64,000 nucleotides of DNA from Kribbella soli (GTDB lineage: Bacteria > Actinomycetota > Actinomycetes > Propionibacteriales > Kribbellaceae): positions 434,001 through 498,000 of the forward strand of contig NZ_SJJZ01000002.1 of assembly GCF_004331345.1 (NCBI RefSeq). Reading direction: 5' to 3'. The notes under the pieces were generated by a model. That model was not told the DNA's origin and did no database searches. It saw only the letters and a program-made list of their open reading frames with translations. Made by a program: the position numbers and the translations under genes. Positions 54,276 to 63,884 of the stretch are shown here, piece after piece; position 1 is the first letter of the stretch, and the number at the start of each line of letters is the position of its first letter.

Positions 54276-54317
54276 TGAAACAGTCGACAAGAACCCGCCT
54301 ACCCAGGAGCAACCGCG

Positions 54318-56003
54318 ATGACTCGTCGACTCCCACTGAACCGTTTCATCTCCGGCACCCGCCGTCGTACCGCGGCTGGGATCGGCGCGGCCGTCCTTGC
54401 GGTGGCCCTCGTCGGGACGGCCTGCTCGCCGGTCGAGCCGAGCGGCGGTGACAATCCGTCGAACGGGCAGTCGTCAGCCGGGCAGGACGTGTTCGGCGAG
54501 GCCGCCGACGCGGCGCAGGTGAAGCAGGGCGGCACGCTGACGGTCGCGCTCTCCGCCGACCCCGACAAGCTCGACCCGACACTGTCGCGCAGCCTGTACT
54601 CGCGGTACGTCTTCCACACCATGTGCGAGAAGCTGTACGACCTCGGCCCGGACGCCAAGCTGGTCCCGCAGCTCGCGACCGCGCTGCCCACGATCTCGTC
54701 CGACGGGCTCAGCCTGACGATCCCGCTGAAGGAGGGCGTGAAGTTCGCCGACGGCGGCACGTTCGACTCGAACGCGGTCAAGATCTCGCTGAACCGCGAT
54801 CTCACGCTGGCCGGCTCGGCGCGCAAGAGCGAGCTCGGCCCGGTCACCTCGATCGAGACGCCGGACCCGAAGACCGTCGTCATCAAGCTCTCGAAGCCGT
54901 TCGCTCCGCTGACCGCCGCGCTGGCCGACCGGGCCGGGATGGTGCTCAGCCCGGCCGCGGTCGCGAAGCTCGGTGCGAACTTCTCCAACGCGCCGGTCTG
55001 CGTCGGCCCGTTCAAGTTCGCCAGCCGGGTCGCGCAGAACTCGATCAAGGTCGTCAAGGACCCGCAGTACTACGACGCCGCCAAGGTGCACCTGGACGCC
55101 ATCGAGTACCGGATCATCACCGACTCCAGCATCCGCTCGGCGAACCTGAAGTCCGGGGACGCGCAGGTCGCGGACTCGCTGTCGTCGCAGGACGCGCCGA
55201 CGCTGCAGAAGGACGACAGCGTCAGCGTGCTGCAGTCGCAGTCGCTCGGGTACCAGGGACTGACCATCAACGTCGGGAACGCCAACGGGATCGGCAACCC
55301 GCTCAAGCAGCTCGACACCCCGATCGCGAAGGACCCGAAGGTACGGCAGGCGCTGGCGCTGGCGATCGATCGGGAAGCGCTCGTGAAGTCGATCTTCAAC
55401 GGGCTCAACACGGTCGCCTGTTCGCCGATCTCGCCGAAGAGCGAGTTCACCTCCGACGCGGCGCAGGTGTGCCCGGCGCACGATCCCGCGAAGGCGAAGC
55501 AGTTGCTCGCCGACGCCGGCGTGACTACGCCGTACAAGGTCGAGATGGTCACGTCGAACAACCCGGACAGTCTGCGGCTCGCGCAGGCGCTGCAGGGGAT
55601 GGTGAAGGACGCCGGGTTCGACCTGGTCATCAAGCCGGTCGAGTACGCCGCTCTGCTGGATCAGCAGGACCGTGGTGACTTCGAGCTGCTGCAGCTCGGC
55701 TGGTCGGGACGGGTCGACCCGGACGCGAACATCTTCAACTTCGTCGGCACGACCGGCAGCCAGAACGTCTCCGGCTACAGCAACCCGGCTCTCGACAAGC
55801 TGCTCACCGACGCGCGCCAGTCCACCGACCAGGCCGAGCGCGTGAAGCTGTACGGCCAGGTCACCACCTTGCTGCAGCAGGACGACCCGATCATCTACAT
55901 GTACCGCCAGCGCAACCTGACCGGCGTCTCCAAGAAGCTCCTCGGCATCCAGGTCTACCCGGACGGCGTGATCCGCACGGCCTTCGCAGGATTCGCGAAG
56001 TGA
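54318..56003 (+). CDS. Oligopeptide-binding lipoprotein (ABC family 5)
   Basis: A 561-aa solute-binding protein of the SBP_bac_5 group. The signal peptide ends in lipobox GTAC (about Cys35); KQGGTLTVALSADPDKLDPTLSR begins the mature domain, and the family signatures VRQALALAIDREALVKSIFNGL and LGWSGRVDPDANIFNFVG are present. It delivers peptides or gamma-glutamyl compounds to the four downstream transport genes. First gene of the operon; the stop overlaps the permease start by 4 bp. Confidence 0.92.
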   Translation: MTRRLPLNRFISGTRRRTAAGIGAAVLAVALVGTACSPVEPSGGDNPSNGQSSAGQDVFGEAADAAQVKQGGTLTVALSADPDKLDPTLSRSLYSRYVFHTMCEKLYDLGPDAKLVPQLATALPTISSDGLSLTIPLKEGVKFADGGTFDSNAVKISLNRDLTLAGSARKSELGPVTSIETPDPKTVVIKLSKPFAPLTAALADRAGMVLSPAAVAKLGANFSNAPVCVGPFKFASRVAQNSIKVVKDPQYYDAAKVHLDAIEYRIITDSSIRSANLKSGDAQVADSLSSQDAPTLQKDDSVSVLQSQSLGYQGLTINVGNANGIGNPLKQLDTPIAKDPKVRQALALAIDREALVKSIFNGLNTVACSPISPKSEFTSDAAQVCPAHDPAKAKQLLADAGVTTPYKVEMVTSNNPDSLRLAQALQGMVKDAGFDLVIKPVEYAALLDQQDRGDFELLQLGWSGRVDPDANIFNFVGTTGSQNVSGYSNPALDKLLTDARQSTDQAERVKLYGQVTTLLQQDDPIIYMYRQRNLTGVSKKLLGIQVYPDGVIRTAFAGFAK

Positions 56004-56953
56004 GGCGGTACCTCCTCAATCGGTTGTGGCAGTCCGCGGTGACGCTCGTGCTCGCGACGATCGTGGTGTTCGCCGGGGTGCGGGCGTTGCCGGGCGATCC
56101 GGCGCTGGCGCTTGCGGGTGAGGATCGGGATCCGGAGTCGCTGCGGGCGATCCGGCAGCAGTACGGGCTGGACCAGTCGTGGCTCGTGCAGTTCTGGCAG
56201 TTCGTGAGTCACGCGGCGCGCGGTGATCTCGGGGAGTCGATCCGGACCGGTACGCCGGTGCGGTCGATGATCGTCAGCGCGCTGCCGGTGACGATCGAGC
56301 TGTCGGTGCTGGCGATCCTGATTGCGAGCGTGATCGGGGTCGGGGCCGGGGTGATCGCCGCCGTACGCCGTGGGCGGCCGGCGGAATGGGCCGCGAACGC
56401 GCTAGCACTGCTAGGCCTGTCGGTGCCGCACTTCTGGCTGGGTCTGATGGCGATCCTGTACCTGTCCGTCGCGCTCGGTCTCTTCCCCGCCTCCGGCTTC
56501 GTCCCGTTCTTCACCGATCCGGTGGCGAACCTCCACCACCTCATCCTCCCGGCGCTGATTCTCGGCACCGGCCTCTCCGCCGTCATCATGCGCCAGACCA
56601 GGTCATCGATGCTCGACGCGCTGTCCGCCGACTACATCCGTACGGCGGAAGCCAAAGGCCTCTCGCCCAAGGCAGTCGTCGGAAAGCATGCCCTGCGCAA
56701 CAGCCTGATCGTGGTCGTCACGATCGTCGGCCTCCAGCTGGGCGCGCTGATCTCCGGAGCCGTCGTCACCGAGCGGATCTTCGCGCTCCCCGGTTTCGGC
56801 AAGCTCACGGTCGACGCCGTCTTCCAGCGCGACTACCCCGTCATCCAGGCGGTCGTCCTGGTGACCGCGACGGCGTACATCGTCATCAATCTGCTGGTCG
56901 ACCTCCTGTACTCCGTCATCGATCCGCGCATCCGCGTGCGAGGGGAGGCCTGA
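56000..56953 (+). CDS. Peptide ABC permease (DppB type)
   Basis: A 317-aa permease with six membrane segments, starting with the DppB hallmark RYLLNRLWQSAVTLVLATIVVF and containing the EAA loop YIRTAEAKGLSPKAVVGKHALRNS. GTG start overlaps the binding-protein stop (GTGA). It contains one of the four 14-bp CTAG sites. Confidence 0.93.
   Translation: MRRYLLNRLWQSAVTLVLATIVVFAGVRALPGDPALALAGEDRDPESLRAIRQQYGLDQSWLVQFWQFVSHAARGDLGESIRTGTPVRSMIVSALPVTIELSVLAILIASVIGVGAGVIAAVRRGRPAEWAANALALLGLSVPHFWLGLMAILYLSVALGLFPASGFVPFFTDPVANLHHLILPALILGTGLSAVIMRQTRSSMLDALSADYIRTAEAKGLSPKAVVGKHALRNSLIVVVTIVGLQLGALISGAVVTERIFALPGFGKLTVDAVFQRDYPVIQAVVLVTATAYIVINLLVDLLYSVIDPRIRVRGEA
56401..56414 (+). repeat. 14-bp GCTAGCRCTGCTAG site, copy 3
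   Basis: GCTAGCACTGCTAG in the DppB-type gene, codons CTA-GCA-CTG-CTA (L-A-L-L). Confidence 0.6.
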
Positions 56954-57837
56954 TGGCAGTCGCCGAAGTCACCGAGGCCGTGACGGCCCCGCTCCGCAGC
57001 AACCGCCGTCGAGTGGTACGCCGGATCCTGCACAACCCGCTCGCTCTCACCGGGCTAGCAGTGCTAGCAATCGCGGTGATCCTCGCCGTGTTCGCCAACT
57101 GGCTGGCCCCGCACGAACCCACCCAGACCCACCTCGACCGCGCGTTCGCCCCACCGGGCACCGCCGGATACCTGCTCGGCACCGACGACCTCGGCCGCGA
57201 CGTGCTCTCGCGGATCATGTTCGGGCTCCGGGCGTCCCTGCACGTCGGTGTCCTCGCGGTCGCGTTCTCGCTGGTCGTCGGCGTACCGCTCGGGCTGATC
57301 GCCGGGTACTTCCGGACCGTCGACGCGCTCATCTCCCGGCTCACCGACCTGGTGCTGGCGTTCCCGTTCCTGATCCTCGCGGTCGGGCTGGCCGCGATCC
57401 GCGGCGCGAGCCTCGGCAACGCGGCGATCGCGATCGGCATCGCGCAGATCCCCGGCATGATCCGGATCGTCCGGTCGGAGACGCTGCGGATCAAGTCGCT
57501 CGACTTCGTCGCCGCGGCGATCGTCGAGGGCGCGAGTGACGCCTGGGTCCTGGGGCGGCACATCTTCCCGAACGCCGGCTCCGCGATCATCGTCCAGGCC
57601 ACCGTCGGCATCCCGGCGGCGATCCTCGGTGAGGCCGTGCTGTCGTTCCTCGGCCTCGGCATCCAGCCACCCGCTCCGAGCCTCGGCACGATGCTCGCCG
57701 ACGCGCAGCAGTTCGCGTCCAGGGCGCCGTGGGCCGCGGTGATGCCCGGTGTCGCGATCATGCTGCTCACGCTGGCGTTCAACATCGTCGGCGACAGCCT
57801 CCGCGACGCCCTCGACCCGAAGGCGAGCCGCCGATGA
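56953..57837 (+). CDS. Peptide ABC permease (DppC type)
   Basis: A 294-aa permease with the DppC N-terminal region HNPLALTGLAVLAIAVILAVFANWLAPHEP, the signature YLLGTDDLGRDVLSRIMFGLRASL and the EAA loop FVAAAIVEGASDAWVLGRHIFPN. ATG 56953 shares one base with the upstream stop (TGATG). Contains the fourth 14-bp CTAG site. Confidence 0.93.
   Translation: MAVAEVTEAVTAPLRSNRRRVVRRILHNPLALTGLAVLAIAVILAVFANWLAPHEPTQTHLDRAFAPPGTAGYLLGTDDLGRDVLSRIMFGLRASLHVGVLAVAFSLVVGVPLGLIAGYFRTVDALISRLTDLVLAFPFLILAVGLAAIRGASLGNAAIAIGIAQIPGMIRIVRSETLRIKSLDFVAAAIVEGASDAWVLGRHIFPNAGSAIIVQATVGIPAAILGEAVLSFLGLGIQPPAPSLGTMLADAQQFASRAPWAAVMPGVAIMLLTLAFNIVGDSLRDALDPKASRR
57055..57068 (-). repeat. 14-bp GCTAGCRCTGCTAG site, copy 4
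   Basis: GCTAGCACTGCTAG on the minus strand; the gene reads CTA-GCA-GTG-CTA-GCA (L-A-V-L-A) in the DppC-type permease. Confidence 0.6.
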
Positions 57838-58811
57838 AACCAGTTCTGGCAGTCAAAGACTTGTCCGTCACGTTCCGCACCGAGGACGGGCCGGTGTCGG
57901 CGGTCGATCGGGTCAGCTTCGAGGTCACTGCCGGCGAGGTGCTCGCCGTAGTCGGCGAGTCCGGCTGTGGCAAGAGCGTGACGGCGATGAGCATCGCCGG
58001 CCTGCTCCCCCGTACGGCGACCGTCAACGGCTCGGTCGAGCTCGACGGCACCGAACTGATCGGCGCCGACAAGCGCACGCTCCGCTCGATCCGCGGCCGC
58101 GAGGTCGCGTACATCTTCCAGGAGCCCATGACCTCGCTGAACCCGGTCTTCACCGTCGGCCACCAGATCATCGAGGTACTGCGGACGCACATCGGCCTCA
58201 ACCGCCAGGCGGCGCACGCCCGGGCGATCGAGCTGCTCAAGCTCGTCGGCATCCCGTCCGCCGAGCGACGCGTCGGCGACTATCCGCACCAGCTGTCCGG
58301 CGGCATGCGGCAACGCGTGATGATCGCGATGGCGGTCGCCTGCGACCCGAAGGTGCTGATCGCCGACGAGCCGACCACCGCTCTCGACGTCACGATCCAG
58401 GCCGGCATTCTCGACGTACTGCGTGGTCTTCGCGAACGGCTCGGCACCAGCATCGTGCTGATCACGCACGACCTCGGTGTCGTCGCCGATCTCGCCGATC
58501 GGGTCGCGGTGATGTACGCCGGACGCGTCGTGGAGACCGCCGAAGTCCATGACCTGTTCGCACACCCGGAGCACCCGTACACCGTCGGACTGCTCGGCGC
58601 CTCCCCCGCCGCCGGCCGGCACGCGGAATCCCAACGACTGAACGAGATTCCCGGCCTGGTCCCGGTCCTCACCGAGCAACCCGACGCCTGCACGTTCGCC
58701 GACCGCTGCCCACGAGCCATCGACACCTGTACGTCGTCCCAGCCGCAGCTCACCGACGGTCCGCATCGAGTGGCGTGCTGGAACCCTGTGCGCGAACGAG
58801 TGGAGGTCTGA
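57834..58811 (+). CDS. Peptide ABC ATPase (DppD type)
   Basis: A 325-aa ATPase with Walker [15 protein letters not shown]-loop [11 protein letters not shown], signature [15 protein letters not shown], Walker [13 protein letters not shown] and the C-terminal oligopeptide_HPY region with clustered cysteines ([16 protein letters not shown]), which binds an iron-sulfur cluster in some relatives. The ATG overlaps the DppC stop. Its stop overlaps a 40-codon ORF that replaces the usual tight junction with dppF. Confidence 0.93.
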   Translation: MKPVLAVKDLSVTFRTEDGPVSAVDRVSFEVTAGEVLAVVGESGCGKSVTAMSIAGLLPRTATVNGSVELDGTELIGADKRTLRSIRGREVAYIFQEPMTSLNPVFTVGHQIIEVLRTHIGLNRQAAHARAIELLKLVGIPSAERRVGDYPHQLSGGMRQRVMIAMAVACDPKVLIADEPTTALDVTIQAGILDVLRGLRERLGTSIVLITHDLGVVADLADRVAVMYAGRVVETAEVHDLFAHPEHPYTVGLLGASPAAGRHAESQRLNEIPGLVPVLTEQPDACTFADRCPRAIDTCTSSQPQLTDGPHRVACWNPVRERVEV

Positions 58812-58933
58812 TGACTGTGTTGAACGCCGCGCCTCCGGCGCAGGGGTCACGGGGCTGTGACTCCCGGCCTTCCCTCGTCGCTCCGGTCGCTTCGCTCCCT
58901 CCGCTCCTCAGTCCAGGCCGGGAGGCCCCGTGA
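58811..58933 (+). other. 40-codon ORF bridging the two ATPase genes
   Basis: [16 protein letters not shown]... starts at ATG 58811 (TGATG with the dppD stop) and stops at 58933 in a GTGA overlap with the dppF start. It could simply couple translation across an inserted palindromic element, since its sequence has no domain and its composition is that of the repeat. A real short protein cannot be excluded. Confidence 0.35.
58863..58922. repeat. REP-like palindromic element between dppD and dppF
   Basis: CCCGGCCT (58863-58870) and AGGCCGGG (58915-58922) flank 44 bp rich in CGCTCC/CGCTTCGCTCC steps. This style of element recurs between genes in high-GC actinobacteria. It is the only spacer over 5 bp in an otherwise overlapping operon, which suggests insertion. 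Confidence 0.55.
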
Positions 58934-59913
58934 CCGGCTACGCCCTCGAGGTCGAGGATCTCGTCATGCACTTCGGTCCTGTGCGGGCCGTCGACGGCGT
59001 GACGCTCCGGATCCGGCAAGGAACGGTCGTCGCGCTCGTCGGTGAGAGCGGCTCCGGCAAGTCGACCGTCGGCCGCTGCATCGTCAGGCTGCTCGAACCG
59101 ACCGGCGGAACCGTTCGCCTTGCCGACGCCGACATCACCCACCTCAGCCGCCGCCAGCTCCGGCCTCACCGCCGCGACGTGTCCATCGTGTTCCAGGACC
59201 CGGCCGGCTCGCTCGATCCGCGGCTGTCCGTCGGCGACATCGTCGGCGAACCACTCCGCCTGATGCGCCGCAAGGACATCTCCACCAAGGTCTCCGAGTC
59301 ACTGCGCCGGGTCGGCCTCCGCCCGGAGGTCGCGCAGCGCGCACCACACGAACTGTCCGGCGGTCAGCGGCAACGGGTCAGCATCGCCCGTGCACTGATC
59401 TCCGAACCGCGGTTGCTGGTTGCGGACGAGCCGACCAGTGCGCTGGACGTCTCGGTGCAGGCCTCCGTACTCAATCTGCTCGCCGACCTCCAGCGTGATC
59501 TCGGGTTCGCGTGCTTGTTCATCACCCACGACCTGTCCGCCGTCGAGTACCTCGCCGACGAGGTCGCGGTGATGTACCTCGGCCAGCTCGTCGAGCAAGG
59601 TCCCCGCGCGAGGATCTTCGGGAAGCCGGCCCACCCGTACACGCAGGCGCTCCTGTCCGCGGCGCCCGTACCCGATCCTGCCGAGCAGCGCGCCCGCCGA
59701 CCTGTCCTGCTCGGCGACGACCTCCCGTCGGCGATCGACCCGCCGCCCGGCTGCCGCTTCCACACCCGCTGCCCGGTGGCGGTGGACACATGCCGGACAG
59801 TCGTCCCAGAACGACGGACGATCGGCGAAGGTGGACACCAGGTCGCCTGTCACCTCGTCAACGACGACGGCACCGGCCCCGACGTACGACCAACTGAAGG
59901 AGTTGCCCCATGA
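58930..59913 (+). CDS. Peptide ABC ATPase (DppF type)
   Basis: A 327-aa ATPase, second motor of the importer: Walker A GESGSGKSTVGRCIV, Q-loop VFQDPAGSLDPRLSV, signature LSGGQRQRVSIARAL, Walker B LLVADEPTSALDV and the oligopeptide C-terminal region (GCRFHTRCPVAVDTC). The GTG start overlaps the bridging ORF; the stop overlaps the gamma-glutamyltransferase start (ATGA). Confidence 0.93.
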   Translation: MTGYALEVEDLVMHFGPVRAVDGVTLRIRQGTVVALVGESGSGKSTVGRCIVRLLEPTGGTVRLADADITHLSRRQLRPHRRDVSIVFQDPAGSLDPRLSVGDIVGEPLRLMRRKDISTKVSESLRRVGLRPEVAQRAPHELSGGQRQRVSIARALISEPRLLVADEPTSALDVSVQASVLNLLADLQRDLGFACLFITHDLSAVEYLADEVAVMYLGQLVEQGPRARIFGKPAHPYTQALLSAAPVPDPAEQRARRPVLLGDDLPSAIDPPPGCRFHTRCPVAVDTCRTVVPERRTIGEGGHQVACHLVNDDGTGPDVRPTEGVAP

Positions 59914-61667
59914 CGTTCACCACCCGGCCTACGCTGCGTGGCACGTTCGGGATGGTTTCGTCCACGCATTGGCTGGCGTCGCAGTCGGCCATGCGGATCC
60001 TCGAGCTGGGCGGCAACGCGTTCGACGCGGGTGCCGCGGCCGGGTTCGTGCTGCACGTGGTCGAGCCGCACCTCAACGGCCCAGGCGGTGAGGTTCCGGC
60101 GATCATCGCGACCGCCGACGACCCAACGCCGCGGGTGCTGTCTGGTCAGGGCGTCGCGCCGGCCGGTGCGACCATCGAGCACTACCGGTCACTCGGCCTG
60201 ACGCTGGTACCCGGCTCCGGTCCGCTCGCGGCCACGGTTCCCGGCGCGGTCGACGCCTGGCTGCTTCTGCTGCGCGATCACGGCACCCTGCCGTTGAGCG
60301 TCGTACTCGAGCCCGCGATCGACTACGCCCGTAACGGGCACCCGCTCGTGCCGCGGATCGCCGACACCATCAGCACCGTGCAGCAGCTCTTCGAGAAGCA
60401 CTGGCCGACGTCCGCCGCGCTCTGGCTCAAGGACGGCAGCCCCGTGACCGGCCGGTTCAGCAATGAGGCGTACGCCGCGACGCTCGAGAAGCTCGTCAGC
60501 GAGGGCGAGGCGGCCGGAGCCGACCGGCAGGCGCAGATCGAGCAGGCGCGGAGGACCTGGCGGGAAGGGTTCGTCGCGGAGGCGATCGACAAGTTCTCGC
60601 GACTTCCACATCGCGACTCCAGCGGCGAGGACCACGCCGGCCTGATCACGGGCGACGACCTGGCCGCGTTCGAGGCGACCTGGGAGGACGCGGCGACGTA
60701 CGACTGGAACGGGTACACCGTCGCCAAGACCGGTCCGTGGGGTCAGGGCCCCGCCCTGCTCCAGTCCCTCGCCGTACTCGCGGAGCTCGGCAACGTCGAC
60801 CTCGACACCGCCGAGGGCGTGCACACGACGGTCGAGGTGATGAAGCTGTCGTACGCCGACCGCGAGGCCTGGTACGGCGACGGCGCCGACGTACCGCTCG
60901 CCACGCTCCTCTCCCCCGCTTACGCCGCCGAGCGCGCGAAGCTGATCGGCTCGGACGCCGCGCTGGACCTCCGCCCGGGCAGCCCCGACGGGCGCACCCC
61001 GAAGCTGCCGTCAATTGCTACCGGCAACGAGACGGGCGACGCGACGACCGGTGAGCCGACCGTTTCCCCGGTCGGCGAGACGCGCGGCGATACCTGCCAC
61101 GTCGACGTGGTCGACCGCTGGGGCAACATGATCTCGGCGACGCCCAGCGGCGGCTGGCTGCAGTCGTCGCCGACGATTCCCGAGCTCGGGTTCTGTCTCG
61201 GCAGCCGCGCGCAGATGTTCTGGCTCGAGGAAGGGCTCCCGGCCTCGCTCGCGCCCGGCAAGCGGCCCCGCACGACGCTGACGCCGACCCTCGTGCTCCG
61301 CGACGGCGAGCCGATCATGGCCTGCGGATCGCCTGGCGGTGACCAGCAGGACCAGTGGCAGCTGCTCTTCCTGCTCCGGCACCTGGGTGCCGGCTTGGAC
61401 CTGCAGGAGGCGATCGACGCGCCCGCGTGGCACACGACCGGCTTCCCGTCCTCGTTCTATCCGCGCGCCACCGAACCAGGTGGGCTCGTGATCGAGAGCC
61501 GGGTCGGCAAGGGCGTCCTCGACGAACTGGTACGACGTGGGCACGTCGTGACCGAGTCCGATCCGTGGAGCCTCGGCCGGCTCTGCGCCGTACGGAAGGA
61601 AGCGGACGGCGTCCTGGCTGCCGCGGCCAACCCACGCGGTATGCAGGGGTACGCGGTCGGACGCTGA
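59910..61667 (+). CDS. ggt: Gamma-glutamyltransferase/acylase (Ntn hydrolase)
   Basis: A 585-aa member of the GGT family, which self-cleaves before a Thr that becomes the nucleophile; here that is Thr in GDTCHVDVVDRWGNMISAT (near residue 394). GGNAFDAGAAAGFVLHVVEPHLNGPGGE and ACGSPGGDQQDQWQ are further marks. No signal peptide is seen, so it may act in the cytoplasm on imported gamma-glutamyl peptides. Coupling to the importer by a 4-bp overlap strongly supports that. Confidence 0.9.
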   Translation: MTFTTRPTLRGTFGMVSSTHWLASQSAMRILELGGNAFDAGAAAGFVLHVVEPHLNGPGGEVPAIIATADDPTPRVLSGQGVAPAGATIEHYRSLGLTLVPGSGPLAATVPGAVDAWLLLLRDHGTLPLSVVLEPAIDYARNGHPLVPRIADTISTVQQLFEKHWPTSAALWLKDGSPVTGRFSNEAYAATLEKLVSEGEAAGADRQAQIEQARRTWREGFVAEAIDKFSRLPHRDSSGEDHAGLITGDDLAAFEATWEDAATYDWNGYTVAKTGPWGQGPALLQSLAVLAELGNVDLDTAEGVHTTVEVMKLSYADREAWYGDGADVPLATLLSPAYAAERAKLIGSDAALDLRPGSPDGRTPKLPSIATGNETGDATTGEPTVSPVGETRGDTCHVDVVDRWGNMISATPSGGWLQSSPTIPELGFCLGSRAQMFWLEEGLPASLAPGKRPRTTLTPTLVLRDGEPIMACGSPGGDQQDQWQLLFLLRHLGAGLDLQEAIDAPAWHTTGFPSSFYPRATEPGGLVIESRVGKGVLDELVRRGHVVTESDPWSLGRLCAVRKEADGVLAAAANPRGMQGYAVGR

Positions 61668-61668
61668 G

Positions 61669-62355
61669 TCAGGCCTTCGGGCCGAGCGCTGCCTTCGCCG
61701 CGGCCTCGACGTGCAGGCGGGCGGCCGTACTCGCGGCCGCCGCGTCGCCTGCCTCGATCGCCTCGACCAGCCGCATGTGCTCCTCGGTCGAGTGCGGTGC
61801 CCGCTGGGCCGCGCCGACCCGGAACACCCAGTGCACGTGGTGATACATCGCGGCCGAGATCGAGTGCAGCCAACGGTTCCCGCTGACCTCGATCACGGCC
61901 CGGTGGAACGCGCTGTTGAGCTCCGCGACCCGGTCGAAGTTCTCGGCCTTGGCGGCCACGTTCGCCTCCTCGACCAGCCGGCGCAGCGTCGCGATCCCCT
62001 CGGGCGTGGCCCGCTCCGCCGCGAGGCCGGCAGCGAGCGTCTCGAGTTGCTGCCGTACGGCGAACAGGTCCCGGACCGCAGTCTCGTCGAGGGTCGCGAC
62101 GACCGCGCCCCGGCGCGGAAGGATCTGCACGAAGCCTTCGGCCTCGACCACCCGCAATGCTTCCCGGACCGGATTCCGCGACACCCCGAAGTCGTCCGCC
62201 AGCCGGGTCTCGGTCAGCCGCTCGCCCTCGTGGTACTCACCGTCCACGATCCGCCGGCGCAGTTCCGCGAGAACCTGCTCGCGGAGCGCAATGTGATCGG
62301 CACCGATCGTGCGGACCATCCGGTCCCGGCGGGCGTCCTCGTCCAGCTGCTCCAC
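61669..62355 (-). CDS. GntR/FadR-family regulator
   Basis: A 228-aa regulator with an N-terminal winged helix (REQVLAELRRRIVDGEYHEGERLTETRLADDFGVSRNPVREALRVVEAEGFV) and an all-helical FCD domain, which binds small organic acids via metal-coordinating residues. GTG 62355 with AGGAG 6-7 nt upstream. It converges on the GGT gene and probably controls the peptide operon, perhaps through the TGTATACA site at 54268. Confidence 0.9.
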   Translation of the reverse strand: MEQLDEDARRDRMVRTIGADHIALREQVLAELRRRIVDGEYHEGERLTETRLADDFGVSRNPVREALRVVEAEGFVQILPRRGAVVATLDETAVRDLFAVRQQLETLAAGLAAERATPEGIATLRRLVEEANVAAKAENFDRVAELNSAFHRAVIEVSGNRWLHSISAAMYHHVHWVFRVGAAQRAPHSTEEHMRLVEAIEAGDAAAASTAARLHVEAAAKAALGPKA

Positions 62356-62453
62356 CCTGGCTCCTCTCCCCGCTCCCCGTTCGGCCTGCGCGCCACGGTA
62401 GCGGATCGATCGCCACGCGGCACGTGATCCCGGGACAGCGTTATGTTGACGGC

Positions 62454-63314
62454 TTGAGCATCCGACTGATTCCCCTGACAGATCCCGACTACAAGCCGTT
62501 CAGCCGCCGGATCGCCTGGCTGGCCGCACAGGCTGACGGTACGCCGGTCGGTTCCGCGTTCCTGCGGCTCAACAGCCGCAAGGCACAGGCGCACCTCGGC
62601 GACCTGGAGATCAACGTGCACCCGGCCGAGCGCGGCCGCGGGATCGGGTCGCTGCTGCTCGGCGCCGTCGTCACCGGCGCGCGCGAGCACGACGTGCGGA
62701 CGCTGATCACGGACGTCGACGTCAACTCGGTCGGCGACCGTTTCCTCCAGCGGCACGGGTTCGTCATCGGTCTGACGCTGATCTACGCGCGGCTCGATCT
62801 GTCGACAAGGACTCCCGACGTACCGGAGGTCCCGGGCTACCGGCTGGTGTCCTGGGAAGGCGTGGTGCCGGAGGAACTGCTGCAGACCTTCACCGATGCG
62901 CGCGCAGGGATGAACGACGCGCCGTCAGGCACGATCGACGCCGGCGTCGACGTCTGGGACGTCGAGCGGACCAGGCACGCCGCACAGCTGATCGAGCAGC
63001 GCGGCGAGCGTCTCACGGTCGTCGCGGCGGTCGACGGCACGGGCCGCATCGCCGGCTTCACCGAGGTCGTCGTCGCAGGTGACGGGAAGGGCGACGGGCA
63101 GAACTACGGCACCGCCGTCCTCCCCGAGCATCGCGGCCGCGGGCTCGCCCTGTGGATGAAGGCCGCCCAGATCCACGAGACCCGTCGCCGGTTCCCCGAT
63201 CTCGACGGCCTGCTCACCGACACGGTCGACACCAACACGGCCATGCGGCGTACCAACGACCGTCTCGGCTACCGCCCGCAGTACGAGATGCACCGTCGGA
63301 CGCTCGACCTATAG
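62454..63314 (+). CDS. Tandem GNAT acetyltransferase
   Basis: A 286-aa protein with two GNAT domains: INVHPAERGRGIGSLLLGAVV near residue 63 and TAVLPEHRGRGLALWMKAAQ near 218. Such tandem proteins are seen near antibiotic or thiol metabolism, but this substrate is unknown. TTG start; TATGTT (62442-62447) lies 6 nt upstream, so the transcript may be leaderless, which is unusual for TTG. Ends 6 bp into the convergent SpoU gene. Confidence 0.8.
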   Translation: MSIRLIPLTDPDYKPFSRRIAWLAAQADGTPVGSAFLRLNSRKAQAHLGDLEINVHPAERGRGIGSLLLGAVVTGAREHDVRTLITDVDVNSVGDRFLQRHGFVIGLTLIYARLDLSTRTPDVPEVPGYRLVSWEGVVPEELLQTFTDARAGMNDAPSGTIDAGVDVWDVERTRHAAQLIEQRGERLTVVAAVDGTGRIAGFTEVVVAGDGKGDGQNYGTAVLPEHRGRGLALWMKAAQIHETRRRFPDLDGLLTDTVDTNTAMRRTNDRLGYRPQYEMHRRTLDL

Positions 63315-63830
63315 CAGCCCGGCCAGCCGGTACAGCACGAGCGAACCCGCGACCGCGACGTTGAGGCTGGCGCCGGTCCCGATCATCGGGATCTCGACGA
63401 CGACGTCCAACTCGTCGACCGCCTCAGGCGGGATCCCGGTCCGTTCGTGCCCGAGAACGGCGATCGTCCGGTTCCGCGCCGGCGGCAGATCAGCCAGCCG
63501 GATCGCCTCGTCGGCCAACTCGACCCCGATCACCGTCGTGTCCGGTCGGCTCCGCTGATCGATCAGCCAGCGCACCGGATCGTGGCCGGTCCAGTGCACG
63601 CAGGTCCGTCTGCGCAGCGTGTTGCCCTTGGCAAGCGCATCCGGCACCCACGGCAGCTTCGGTACGGCGAGACACGCGCCGACCGCGTCACAGGTCCGGA
63701 GCAGCGTCCCGAGGTTCACGTCGTACATCGGCCAGAGCGGCGCGATCAGCAGATGGTCCCAGCACGAGTGGGACCTGCGGCGGCGTTGGTGCTTGAGGTC
63801 CTTGCGGCTCCGCACCCGGATCCCGCTCAT
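63309..63830 (-). CDS. SpoU/TrmH-family RNA methyltransferase
   Basis: A 173-aa SPOUT-fold enzyme for 2'-O-methylation of tRNA or rRNA. The trefoil-knot motifs are LLIAPLWPMYDVNLGTLLRTCD (motif 1), IAVLGHERTGIPPEAVD (motif 2) and IPMIGTGASLNVAVAGSLVLY (motif 3). No extra substrate-binding domain, so it is a minimal version. Target nucleotide unknown. Confidence 0.88.
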   Translation of the reverse strand: MSGIRVRSRKDLKHQRRRRSHSCWDHLLIAPLWPMYDVNLGTLLRTCDAVGACLAVPKLPWVPDALAKGNTLRRRTCVHWTGHDPVRWLIDQRSRPDTTVIGVELADEAIRLADLPPARNRTIAVLGHERTGIPPEAVDELDVVVEIPMIGTGASLNVAVAGSLVLYRLAGLL

Positions 63831-63884
63831 CGAGCAGCGGGATCGATCCTCCCGTCAGGAATTCGCGTCATCATAAGACCCAGT

